In this document: positions 24,415 through 32,139 of the stretch, piece by piece
Numbering within the stretch: position 1 is the stretch's first letter
Layout: each line of letters opens with the position of its first letter
NCBI GenBank assembly: GCA_947164825.1
Contig: CAMUYE010000018.1
Location: forward strand, 1-32,139
DNA: 32,139 bases
Direction of reading: 5' to 3'
Source: an uncultured Clostridia bacterium
GTDB taxonomy: Bacteria; Bacillota; Clostridia; Oscillospirales; Oscillospiraceae
Notes under the pieces: model-generated
The model's database searches: none
What the model was told of the DNA's origin: nothing
The model's input: only the letters and a program-made list of their open reading frames with translations
Program-made: the position numbers and the translations under genes

Positions 24415-25347
24415 ATGAAACAGTTTGCCATTCTTGCCGACGGTACCTGTGATCTCAATGAGGGATTCCGGAAACAGTACGACGTCAAGGTGCTGCCCGG
24501 TCACATTGTCCTGCCGGACAAAAGCGACATTCCCGCTTTCCTTACCTGGGAGAACTATCCCAAGGAGAAATTCTATGCCGATCTGAAGAAGACCCCCAAT
24601 GACTTCACCACCGCGCCTCCCAACACCGCGGAGTTCGCCGACGCGATGGAGAAGATCGTTATGGACGGGACCCAACTGCTGGTGATGACCATCTCCGGCG
24701 GCATGAGCGGCGCCTTCCAGTTTGCCCTTTCCGCCCGGAAGCAGGTGCTTGAAAAATATCCGGACGCAAAGATTAACTGTGTAGACAGCATGCGCTTCGG
24801 CCCCGGCTTCGGCCTGATGGCCGTTTGGGCCGCCAAGCTCCGCGCCGAGGGCAAGGATCTGGACGAGGTTACCCGCGAGCTGGAGGAGAATAAGAACCGA
24901 TTCCACCAGGCAGGCTGGCTGGATGATCTGAGCTTTGTGGCCAAGAAGGGCCGCCTGACCAACGCGAAGGCCTTCTTCGGCACCCTGGCGGGCATCAAGC
25001 CCATCGGCGAGTTCGACTACAACGGTCTGACTACGGTCATCGGCAAAGCCAAAGGCGCCAAGGCAGCCTATGAGGTCCTGATGACCTATATCGAGAAGAC
25101 CATTGAGAACCCCGAGGAGCAGATGATCTTCATTGCCCAGACCAACCGGATGCCCCAGGCTGAAAAATTCCGCGACCTTATTCAGGAGCGCTTCCACCCC
25201 AAGGAGATTTTTATCAACGACGTGTTCCCCTCCTGCGGCATCAACATCGGCCCCGGCCTCATGGCCGCCTATTATATGGGCAAGCCGATCTCCCGGGATC
25301 TGTCCGAGGAAAAGGCGATTATCGAACAGGCGCTGGCCAAGGCCTGA
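24415..25347 (+). CDS. DegV family fatty-acid-binding protein (FakB-like)
   Basis: LADGTCDLNEGFRKQYDVKVLPGHIVL, TISGGMSGAFQFA, DDLSFVAKKGRLTNAKAFFGTLAGIKPI, INIGPGLMAAYYMG. Confidence 0.9.
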   Translation: MKQFAILADGTCDLNEGFRKQYDVKVLPGHIVLPDKSDIPAFLTWENYPKEKFYADLKKTPNDFTTAPPNTAEFADAMEKIVMDGTQLLVMTISGGMSGAFQFALSARKQVLEKYPDAKINCVDSMRFGPGFGLMAVWAAKLRAEGKDLDEVTRELEENKNRFHQAGWLDDLSFVAKKGRLTNAKAFFGTLAGIKPIGEFDYNGLTTVIGKAKGAKAAYEVLMTYIEKTIENPEEQMIFIAQTNRMPQAEKFRDLIQERFHPKEIFINDVFPSCGINIGPGLMAAYYMGKPISRDLSEEKAIIEQALAKA

Positions 25348-25382
25348 ACGACAGCTGAATCTGAAACTGGAAAGGGATAGTT

Positions 25383-26726
25383 ATGAGAAAACTGACGAAA
25401 AAATGGCAAATGTTCCTGTACGCCATCGGCGGCATGGGCGTCAATATGCTCAATCTGATGGTGGGCTCCTACCTCTGCTCCGCCCTGATCGCCTCGGGCT
25501 TCGGAAAGGAAGCCGTGGCAAATCAGACCTTCCTGGGCCGTGACCTGGTCTTTGCCGGGACCTGGGCGGTCTTCGGCGTCATCGCCAAGATCATCGACGG
25601 CGTCATCGACGTGCCCATGGCCTCCTTCACCGACAACCTGAAGACGAAGTTCGGCCGCCGCCGTCCCGCTTTGATCATCGGCCTCGTTCCCATGATCCTG
25701 GCCTACGTGCTCTTCACCCTGGTGACGCCGAACCCCGAGGGCGCTACCATGCTGAACACGGTCTTCTACGGCCTGGTGCTCTGCGTGTTCTTCAGCTTCT
25801 ATACTCTCACCATGGTCACCTACTACGCTACCTTCACCGAGATCGTGGACACCCAGGAGGAGCGCAATTTCATCTCCAACGTCAAGTCCGTCTGCGATAT
25901 CGTCTACTTCATCCTCGGCTACGTGGTGGTGCGGATGCTGCTCAACGGCATGAACATCCGGCTGGTGTCCATGATCGTCCTGCCCATGGTTCTGACCATG
26001 CTGATCCCCCTGTTCCTCATCAAGGAGCGTTCCACGGAAAAGGGAATCGTGACAGACGAGAACGGAGAGGTCTCCAAACCGGTCAACCTCTTCAAGTCGA
26101 TTGGCTTTACCTTCAAAAACAAGAATTATATCCTCTGGATGCTGGTCTACTCCTTTATGACGCTGGGCGTCCAGCTCTTCCTCAGCGGCATCAACGAGTA
26201 TTTCTCCGTGGCCGGTATGAGTATGATGTTCGTGATGATGGCGGCCTTTGCGCCGGTGCCCCTGACCCTCCTGCTCTACAACTGGTTCACCCGGCGCTTC
26301 GGCTTTGGCTTCTCCTATCGCTACGTGCTGATCATCTTCGCTGTGGGAATGCTTTCCATGTTCGGCGTCTCCCTGCTGCCAGCGGGCACTCTGAAGACCG
26401 TCCTGGCCATCGTCACCGGCCTGATTTCCTCCTTCGGCATCGGCGCCATGTTCTCCGTGGCCTATTCCGTGCCCTCGCAGCTGGCGGCGGAGGAGGAGAA
26501 AAAGACCGGCGTCTCCAACGCCGCCATGTACTTTGCCGTGCAGGGCCTCTTTGCGGGCGTTGCCTCCGGCATCGGCGGAGCCGCCATTCTCACCTGGCTC
26601 AAGACGACGGATAACGTTCGTTATATGACGCCGATCTGCGCCATTGCCATGCTGCTTGCCTTCGTCCTGTCCTTCCTGCTTCCCAAATCCGTCCGCGAGA
26701 TGGGTAAGAAGAACGGCAAGAACTGA
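25383..26726 (+). CDS. MFS_2 / GPH-type cation symporter
   Basis: About 12 hydrophobic segments; helix II/loop motif KIIDGVIDVPMASFTDNLKTKFGRRRP (MelB-like DxxxD). Confidence 0.85.
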   Translation: MRKLTKKWQMFLYAIGGMGVNMLNLMVGSYLCSALIASGFGKEAVANQTFLGRDLVFAGTWAVFGVIAKIIDGVIDVPMASFTDNLKTKFGRRRPALIIGLVPMILAYVLFTLVTPNPEGATMLNTVFYGLVLCVFFSFYTLTMVTYYATFTEIVDTQEERNFISNVKSVCDIVYFILGYVVVRMLLNGMNIRLVSMIVLPMVLTMLIPLFLIKERSTEKGIVTDENGEVSKPVNLFKSIGFTFKNKNYILWMLVYSFMTLGVQLFLSGINEYFSVAGMSMMFVMMAAFAPVPLTLLLYNWFTRRFGFGFSYRYVLIIFAVGMLSMFGVSLLPAGTLKTVLAIVTGLISSFGIGAMFSVAYSVPSQLAAEEEKKTGVSNAAMYFAVQGLFAGVASGIGGAAILTWLKTTDNVRYMTPICAIAMLLAFVLSFLLPKSVREMGKKNGKN

Positions 26727-26778
26727 GCGAAAGCGGCAAATCAAGAACGTAACACTTTATCAGGAAGAGACTTGAATC

Positions 26779-28422
26779 ATGTCTGTCAAACGAATTAACG
26801 GCGTTCAGCTGGAGCAAATGCTCCGCAACGGTCTCGCCAACCTGCGTCTGCATGAGAAGGAGATCAACCAGCTCAACGTATTCCCGGTCCCCGACGGCGA
26901 CACCGGCACGAATATGCGCATGACCCTGGAGCATGGACTTCAGAGCGCCCACAGCACCACTGAGGCGGGGGAGTATCTGAAAGCCCTCGCAGCGGGGACG
27001 CTGCTCGGCGCCCGGGGCAATTCCGGCGTCATCCTCTCCCAGTTCTTCTATGGCTTTGCCCAGGAGCTGTCCCGCAGTTCGCTGATTGGGCCGGGCGAGC
27101 TTCGCAACGGCTTGATCCGAGGCTACCGCGTGGCCTATGACGCGGTGATCAGCCCCGTGGAGGGGACCATGCTCACCGTGGCCCGGGAGGGCATCGAGCA
27201 TATCCGCGCCCAGATCACCCGAAACAGCGGGATCGACGTGATCCTCTCCATGTACACCGCGGAGATGCGGAAGACCCTGGCCCAGACGCCGGAAATGCTC
27301 GACGTGCTCAAGGAGTCCGGCGTGGTAGACAGCGGCGCCGCCGGTTTTATTCTGATCTTCGAGGGCATGCTGAAGCAACTTCGGGGCGAACAGCTGGACG
27401 ACGGCGAACGCATCGTCCGCGAATCCGCCGAACCGGAGGGGCCGGATCTGAGCCTTTTCGACGAAAACAGCGCGTTTGTGGACGGCTATTGCATGGAGTT
27501 CATTCTCCAACTGATGAACGCCAAGGAATACGAGCACAAATTCAGGCTCCAGGCCTATATCCGGGCGCTGGAGAAGCTGGGCGAGTCCATTGTCTGCGTA
27601 CAGAATGAGAAGCGGATCAAGGTCCATATCCACACGAAAAAGCCCGCGATCATCATCCAGTATTCCCAGAAGTACGGAGAATTCCTGACCTTCAAGCTGG
27701 AAAACATGCAGCTCCAGCACAATGAACGGGATCGGAGCATCCGTCCGGAGAAGCATAAGCCGCTCGCGATTGTGGCAGTGGTGAACGGCTTTGGCATGCG
27801 AAAGCTCTTTGAAAGCCTCGGCGTGGACTTCGTCATCGACGGCGGCGCCACCATGAACACCTCCTCCAAGGAATTTGTTTCCGCCATCGAGAGACTCAAC
27901 GCCGATGTGGTTGTGATCCTGCCGAACCATAAGAACGTGATCCCGGCAGCGGAGCAGGCGGCCGCCCTGGTTACGGGGAAAACTGTCACGGTTATCCCCA
28001 CCAAGAGCGTTGCTGAGGGCTATTTCTCCATCGCTATGGATATCCCGGACAGCGCGGACGTCGAAAACCGGATTCACCAGCTCCGCCGGGGCAGGGAAGA
28101 TGTCATCACAGTCTGTGAGACCACTGCCTCACGGGATTTCTCCTGGCACGAGCTGAACTGTCGTCGGGGCGATGAGATCGCGCTGCGCAACGGAGAGCTC
28201 TGCTGCGTCGGCAGCGACTGGAAAACGTTGATCCTCGACGCCCTGGCGCAGATCGAGGACATTGAAGACAAGGAGACCTGCGTCGTGTTCCGCGGGCTCA
28301 ACGTCCCGGAGGAGGACGAGGAGCTTCTTTCCGAGGCTGTGGCCGAGCGCTATCCGATGCTGGAGCTCAGCTTCGTGGACGGAGGCCAGGAGATCTATCA
28401 ATGGATACTGGGGGTGCCGTAA
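26779..28422 (+). CDS. fakA: FakA-like fatty acid kinase (DAK2/DhaL domain plus FakA C-terminal domain)
   Basis: INQLNVFPVPDGDTGTNMRMTL, LLGARGNSGVILSQFFYGF, GVVDSGAAGFILIFEGML, VKVHIHT-like KVHIHTKKP, GGATMNTSSKEF, ILPNHKNV. Confidence 0.93.
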   Translation: MSVKRINGVQLEQMLRNGLANLRLHEKEINQLNVFPVPDGDTGTNMRMTLEHGLQSAHSTTEAGEYLKALAAGTLLGARGNSGVILSQFFYGFAQELSRSSLIGPGELRNGLIRGYRVAYDAVISPVEGTMLTVAREGIEHIRAQITRNSGIDVILSMYTAEMRKTLAQTPEMLDVLKESGVVDSGAAGFILIFEGMLKQLRGEQLDDGERIVRESAEPEGPDLSLFDENSAFVDGYCMEFILQLMNAKEYEHKFRLQAYIRALEKLGESIVCVQNEKRIKVHIHTKKPAIIIQYSQKYGEFLTFKLENMQLQHNERDRSIRPEKHKPLAIVAVVNGFGMRKLFESLGVDFVIDGGATMNTSSKEFVSAIERLNADVVVILPNHKNVIPAAEQAAALVTGKTVTVIPTKSVAEGYFSIAMDIPDSADVENRIHQLRRGREDVITVCETTASRDFSWHELNCRRGDEIALRNGELCCVGSDWKTLILDALAQIEDIEDKETCVVFRGLNVPEEDEELLSEAVAERYPMLELSFVDGGQEIYQWILGVP

Positions 28423-28426
28423 GAAA

Positions 28427-29362
28427 ATGGAGTGGTACTGGATCCTTCTCGGCGCGCTTCTGCTGCTGATCCTGTTTCCCACCATCCTCATCTCTTCCGT
28501 GATCTACACGATCCTGTTCGTGCGCACGGGCAAGGATAAATTCGGCCGGAGCTGCAGCTTCCCGGATGACCCGGAATACGTCCGGATGTTCAACATCGGC
28601 CTGGAATGGGGCAAGCAGTACGAAGCCTATAAACGGCCCGTGGAGATCGACAGCGACGGCTATCATCTGGTGGGAGAGTATTTCGACTTCGGCGGGAGCT
28701 CCGCCGTCCTCATCGTCGCGGGCAGAACCGAATGCCTGTTGTATTCCTACTATTTCGCGGAGCCCTACCGAAAGGCGGGGCGCAACGTCCTGGTCATCGA
28801 CAACCGTTCCCACGGCCTGTCGGAGGGCAGGGTGAGTTCTCTCGGCTATAAAGAATACCGGGACCTGCTGGCCTGGTCCCGGCTGCTCCACGACGAGCTG
28901 GGCAACGAGACCGTCCTCTTCCACGGGGTTTGCATCGGCGCCTCTGCGGCCCTGTTCGCCCTGACGAGCCCGGACTGCCCGGACTGGAACGAGGGGCTTG
29001 TCGCCGATGGGATGTACTACAATTTCTATAAGTCCTTTGAGAACCACATGAAGGCGGACCGGCCCAAAAGAATGCGCTTCCCCGTCATGCAGGTGGTCAT
29101 GCTCTGGATTCGTCTCTTCTCCGGGGCGGACGTGGTCTTTGACGGCCCCTTTAAGCGGATCGAAAAGCTGAAAAAGCCCATCCTCTTCCTCTACAGCCGG
29201 GAAGATACCTACTCCACCCCGGACCAGGCGGAATATCTTTACGCCCACTGTACGGCGCCGAAGAAGCTCGTATGGTTTGACAAAGGAGCCCATTCCCGGA
29301 TCCGGATCAACACGCCCGAGGAGTATGACGCTGAAATAATGGAATTTGTGTCGAAATTGTAA
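28427..29362 (+). CDS. Membrane-anchored alpha/beta hydrolase with Cys at the nucleophile elbow
   Basis: N-terminal TM MEWYWILLGALLLLILFPTILISSVIYTILF; DNRSHGLSEGR; elbow HGVCIGASAALF; SREDTYSTPDQ; DKGAHSR. Confidence 0.85.
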   Translation: MEWYWILLGALLLLILFPTILISSVIYTILFVRTGKDKFGRSCSFPDDPEYVRMFNIGLEWGKQYEAYKRPVEIDSDGYHLVGEYFDFGGSSAVLIVAGRTECLLYSYYFAEPYRKAGRNVLVIDNRSHGLSEGRVSSLGYKEYRDLLAWSRLLHDELGNETVLFHGVCIGASAALFALTSPDCPDWNEGLVADGMYYNFYKSFENHMKADRPKRMRFPVMQVVMLWIRLFSGADVVFDGPFKRIEKLKKPILFLYSREDTYSTPDQAEYLYAHCTAPKKLVWFDKGAHSRIRINTPEEYDAEIMEFVSKL

Positions 29363-29393
29363 AAAAATTATTGCCGATTTTTGCACAATATGC

Positions 29394-29421
29394 TTGATTT
29401 TTCCGCGTTATATGCTATAAT
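29394..29421 (+). promoter_or_regulatory. Extended -10 promoter for the small membrane protein gene
   Basis: TTGATT-N16-TATAAT preceded by TGC. Confidence 0.7.
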
Positions 29422-29452
29422 ATAACTATCTTTGAGAAAAGGAGGATTCCAA

Positions 29453-29767
29453 ATGGATCCGCAGTACAACCAGTCCAACTTCAAGTCGTCTGTTTATCAG
29501 ACCATGGCCCAGCCCAACCTCCTGGTGTTCGGCATTCTGAGCCTCGTGTTCTCCGGTATCGTGGGACTCATCCTTGCCATCGTCGGCAGAAAAAAGGGTA
29601 AGGCTTTCATCGAGCAGGGCGGCACTCTCACCGGCGCCTCCAAGGTCGGCTACATCCTTTCCCTGGTTGGCCTGATCTTCAGCATCATCGCCATCGTCTT
29701 CATCGTGATCTACATCATTATCATCATTGCAGCTGCCGGCGCTGCCTCCAGCTACAGCTACTATTAA
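29453..29767 (+). CDS. Small two-TM membrane protein, DUF4190-like
   Basis: NLLVFGILSLVFSGIVGLILAIVGRKKGKAFIEQGG...ASKVGYILSLVGLIFSIIAIVFIVIYIIIII; AAAGGAGG RBS. Confidence 0.8.
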   Translation: MDPQYNQSNFKSSVYQTMAQPNLLVFGILSLVFSGIVGLILAIVGRKKGKAFIEQGGTLTGASKVGYILSLVGLIFSIIAIVFIVIYIIIIIAAAGAASSYSYY

Positions 29768-29793
29768 TCCGCACGGGCGTCAGCCCACAGCGC

Positions 29794-29838
29794 AAAACGG
29801 AACGATGCCGTCCCCCGCGGGCGGCATCGTTCCGTTTT
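29794..29838 (+). terminator. Rho-independent terminator
   Basis: aaaacggaacgatgccg-tcccccgcggg-cggcatcgttccgtttt, 17-bp perfect stem. Confidence 0.85.
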
Positions 29839-29970
29839 CGGGAAAAACAAATATCCCGGCTTGATCCTGTCCACCGATTTTCAAAACCGTATCCTGTTCC
29901 CCGTCTGTCGGAAGGGTATAAAGCCCCGAAAACAGGGGATCCTCATTTTGTGCCGGAAGGAGACCGCTCC

Positions 29971-30996
29971 ATGAACGACCAAACCATATGCGCTTCCGGG
30001 ATCCGGCACGGATCCTCTGTTCGAAAGGCGTTGAAAATCCTCGTGATCATCATTCTGATCTATTCGTTGGGCTCCGTGGCCCTCTCCGCCATCATTTACC
30101 GTCTGCTCTTTCCCCGGCGGGACGGCATTTCCGAGTTCCGCTATACCTATTCTGAGCTGGGCGCGGAGGCTCCGCCCCGGGAGGCGTTCCGGTTTTCCTC
30201 CGGTGATAATCTGCTGTCGGGCTACCGATATGACGCGGAGGATCCGAAGGGCCTGATCGTGGTAGTCAACGGCGTCGGAGCCGGGGTGGACGCCCATCTG
30301 CCGGAGATCTGCTACTTCGTCGCCCACGGCTATTCCGCCGTGGTCTGGGATAACACCGGCATCGGGGAAAGCGAGGGCCGCTGGTCCGTCGGGATGCAGC
30401 AGATCAAGCTGGATCTCCTGGCCTTTCTGGATTGGCTGGAGGCGCAGAAGCCCGGAGAAGAACTGCCGGTTTTCCTCTACGGGCACAGCGCAGGCGCTTA
30501 CGCCGCCTGCACCGCCCTGGCGACCGACCACCGGATCGACGGCGTGATTAGTATTGCCGCGTTTGAATCTCCCATTCAGATCATGCTTCACCATGCCAGA
30601 AATCGCGTCGGCCTCCTGGCAGATCTGCAGAGCCCCTTCCTCCGCCTGGAGAATCTGCTCCTCTTTGGAGAAGACTCTGACTGTTCCGCCTTCGAGGCGA
30701 TCAACGCAGCCGAGGTTCCGGTGCTGATCGTTCAAGGCAACTCCGACGATCTGGTGCCTTACAGCCAAAGCCTGATCCGCTTTGAGGGAGAATTTGAGAA
30801 TCCCCGGGTCTGCTGCGTGGAGATCACCACCGAATACCGCAACGAGCATTCTACGCCTTGGCTCTCCGAAGCGTCGGCCTGCTACGAGTATACCCTCCCG
30901 AAAGGGGAGACCCCGGATAAATCCCAGGCCAACGAGCTCAGCGAAACCTTCATGGGGGAGCTGTTGGCCTTCCTGGACGAAACCGTGGGCCGCTGA
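29971..30996 (+). CDS. Membrane-anchored alpha/beta hydrolase (Ser nucleophile)
   Basis: N-terminal TM KILVIIILIYSLGSVALSAIIY; WDNTGIGESEGR; elbow YGHSAGAYAA; VQGNSDDLVPYSQS. Confidence 0.85.
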   Translation: MNDQTICASGIRHGSSVRKALKILVIIILIYSLGSVALSAIIYRLLFPRRDGISEFRYTYSELGAEAPPREAFRFSSGDNLLSGYRYDAEDPKGLIVVVNGVGAGVDAHLPEICYFVAHGYSAVVWDNTGIGESEGRWSVGMQQIKLDLLAFLDWLEAQKPGEELPVFLYGHSAGAYAACTALATDHRIDGVISIAAFESPIQIMLHHARNRVGLLADLQSPFLRLENLLLFGEDSDCSAFEAINAAEVPVLIVQGNSDDLVPYSQSLIRFEGEFENPRVCCVEITTEYRNEHSTPWLSEASACYEYTLPKGETPDKSQANELSETFMGELLAFLDETVGR

Positions 30997-31100
30997 CGGG
31001 CTCACGCGGCTTTCTGACCGCTGGGGATTTCCGAAACTCAAAGTATGAGAAGCTCCAGATGCTCTGTACACACAGGGGTTGCTTCTGTACTCCAATATGA

Positions 31101-31129
31101 TTGACAAGAGCGAGGATATCGTTTATAAT
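31101..31129 (+). promoter_or_regulatory. Perfect-consensus sigma-A promoter for the zinc-ribbon protein gene
   Basis: TTGACA-N17-TATAAT. Confidence 0.85.
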
Positions 31130-31165
31130 TATATCATATCCTGATGATAATTGGAGGTATCTGAG

Positions 31166-32017
31166 ATGGTATATTGCGGCCAATGCGGAACCCAGGTGAC
31201 GGAAGGGACCAAATTCTGCCCGAACTGCGGAGCGGCGATCGAGGAATATACGGGCCCGTCCACACAGCCGGCGTCTCCGCTGCAGGAGTACTGGACCAAC
31301 CGCGATGCGACTTACGCCTGCGCTGACCCTGCAGCACAGGCTGTACAGCCTGTGCAGCCCGTACAACCCGTACAGAACATACCGCAGAATCATGTGAATC
31401 GACAGCAGGAAGAGCAAAGCATCCAGGATTTGATCAGATATTTCAGTGAAAAACAGCGGCAGTACAACGAGTACGACGCGATCAGCGAAGCGCTTTATCA
31501 GCCTCGGGATCGGGCGCATAAAGCGCTGCTGGTTTGGGGCATTATTCTGATGGCGATTCCGCTGCTGATCGGATTTCTCGTGCTGCTGATCGGAATTGCG
31601 GCCGACGACGTTGGCAGTGGGTTTGGGATTTCACTGATCTTTTTCCTTTTGGCGCTTCCGGGCTTTTTTATGATTTTTGGCTATGTTCGCCAGAATAATC
31701 GGAGCAAAGCAGCCTATCAGTACAACGATACCCGGTTTATGAAACTGACAGACGAGCTGGTTCAGCATTACAACAACTACGGGTACTGCCCGATCGGCTT
31801 TGAATACTCCAATCCCTCCGTGCTCCAGACGATTCTCAATACGATCCACGGCGGCAGAGCGGATACGGCCAAGGAAGCGATCAACCTGCTCCTGGATGCC
31901 GCTCGCAGACAGAACAAGCGGGCGTTCGCCATCCAGCGGGCACAGAGCGCCAGAGCCGCCGCCCACGGCGCGTATCCTCCCGCAGCCTTCTGCGCAACCG
32001 CGTTCTTCACCCGCTGA
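31166..32017 (+). CDS. Zinc-ribbon membrane protein
   Basis: MVYCGQCGTQVTEGTKFCPNCGAAI zinc ribbon; VQPVQPVQPVQ linker; two TM helices; GGAGG 8 nt upstream of ATG 31166. Confidence 0.82.
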   Translation: MVYCGQCGTQVTEGTKFCPNCGAAIEEYTGPSTQPASPLQEYWTNRDATYACADPAAQAVQPVQPVQPVQNIPQNHVNRQQEEQSIQDLIRYFSEKQRQYNEYDAISEALYQPRDRAHKALLVWGIILMAIPLLIGFLVLLIGIAADDVGSGFGISLIFFLLALPGFFMIFGYVRQNNRSKAAYQYNDTRFMKLTDELVQHYNNYGYCPIGFEYSNPSVLQTILNTIHGGRADTAKEAINLLLDAARRQNKRAFAIQRAQSARAAAHGAYPPAAFCATAFFTR

Positions 32018-32049
32018 CGCGATATGGAATATGATATAAATAATGTGAG

Positions 32050-32089
32050 AAAAAAGAGGAGAACGCGAAAATGCGTTCTCCTCTTTTTT
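32050..32089. terminator. Rho-independent terminator (potentially bidirectional)
   Basis: aaaaaagaggagaacgc-gaaaat-gcgttctcctctttttt, 17-bp perfect stem. Confidence 0.9.
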
Positions 32090-32101
32090 CAGTCTGTCAA
32101 A

Positions 32102-32136
32102 GAACCGCAGGTTTCAGAGGGTGAAATCTGCGGTTC
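32102..32136. repeat. Inverted repeat directly downstream of the terminator
   Basis: gaaccgcaggtttca-gaggg-tgaaatctgcggttc, one mismatch. Confidence 0.6.
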
Positions 32137-32139
32137 AAG

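Noticed and set aside
18413-28077. Long minus-strand ORFs (18413-20314, 21572-23299, 23136-24395, 25272-26744, 26599-28077)
   Set aside because: Antisense shadows of ligases, hydrolase, transporter and FakA genes, which carry clear motifs on the plus strand
31336-31378. Short repeats (VQPVQPVQPVQ) in the zinc-ribbon gene as a possible regulatory or CRISPR-like array
   Set aside because: Simple in-frame linker repeat of a few codons, no spacer structure

Overview
The window is about 32 kb from what looks like a GC-rich, gut-type Clostridia genome; taxonomy is inferred from gene content and codon bias only. No rRNA, tRNA, CRISPR or transposase was seen. Left part: 3' end of preA (dihydropyrimidine dehydrogenase, PreA-type), then tsf and rpsB (minus), a DUF4349 lipoprotein, a YlmC/YmxH PRC-barrel protein, a secreted SLH-domain protein, an esterase-D-like hydrolase, a YitT-family membrane protein, a single-chain selenium-dependent-type xanthine dehydrogenase, and tldE/tldD. 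Middle: a 4.6-kb secreted C1A (papain-like) protease with triplicated lectin-like/InlB-like modules. Right part (18.4-29.4 kb): the most interesting locus, a tight plus-strand array of AMP-ligase fused to an ACP, PlsC, PlsC, AMP-ligase, ACP, alpha/beta hydrolase, DegV/FakB-like, MFS_2/GPH transporter, FakA-like kinase, and an alpha/beta hydrolase with a Cys nucleophile elbow. A DUF4190-like small membrane protein, a third membrane-anchored hydrolase and a zinc-ribbon membrane protein follow. I propose this array is a dedicated lipid or lysolipid scavenging and remodelling system that combines a 'split Aas' acyl-ACP synthetase/acyltransferase duo (in duplicate) with a FakAB fatty-acid kinase. 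All calls come from reading motifs by eye; no database searches were run.
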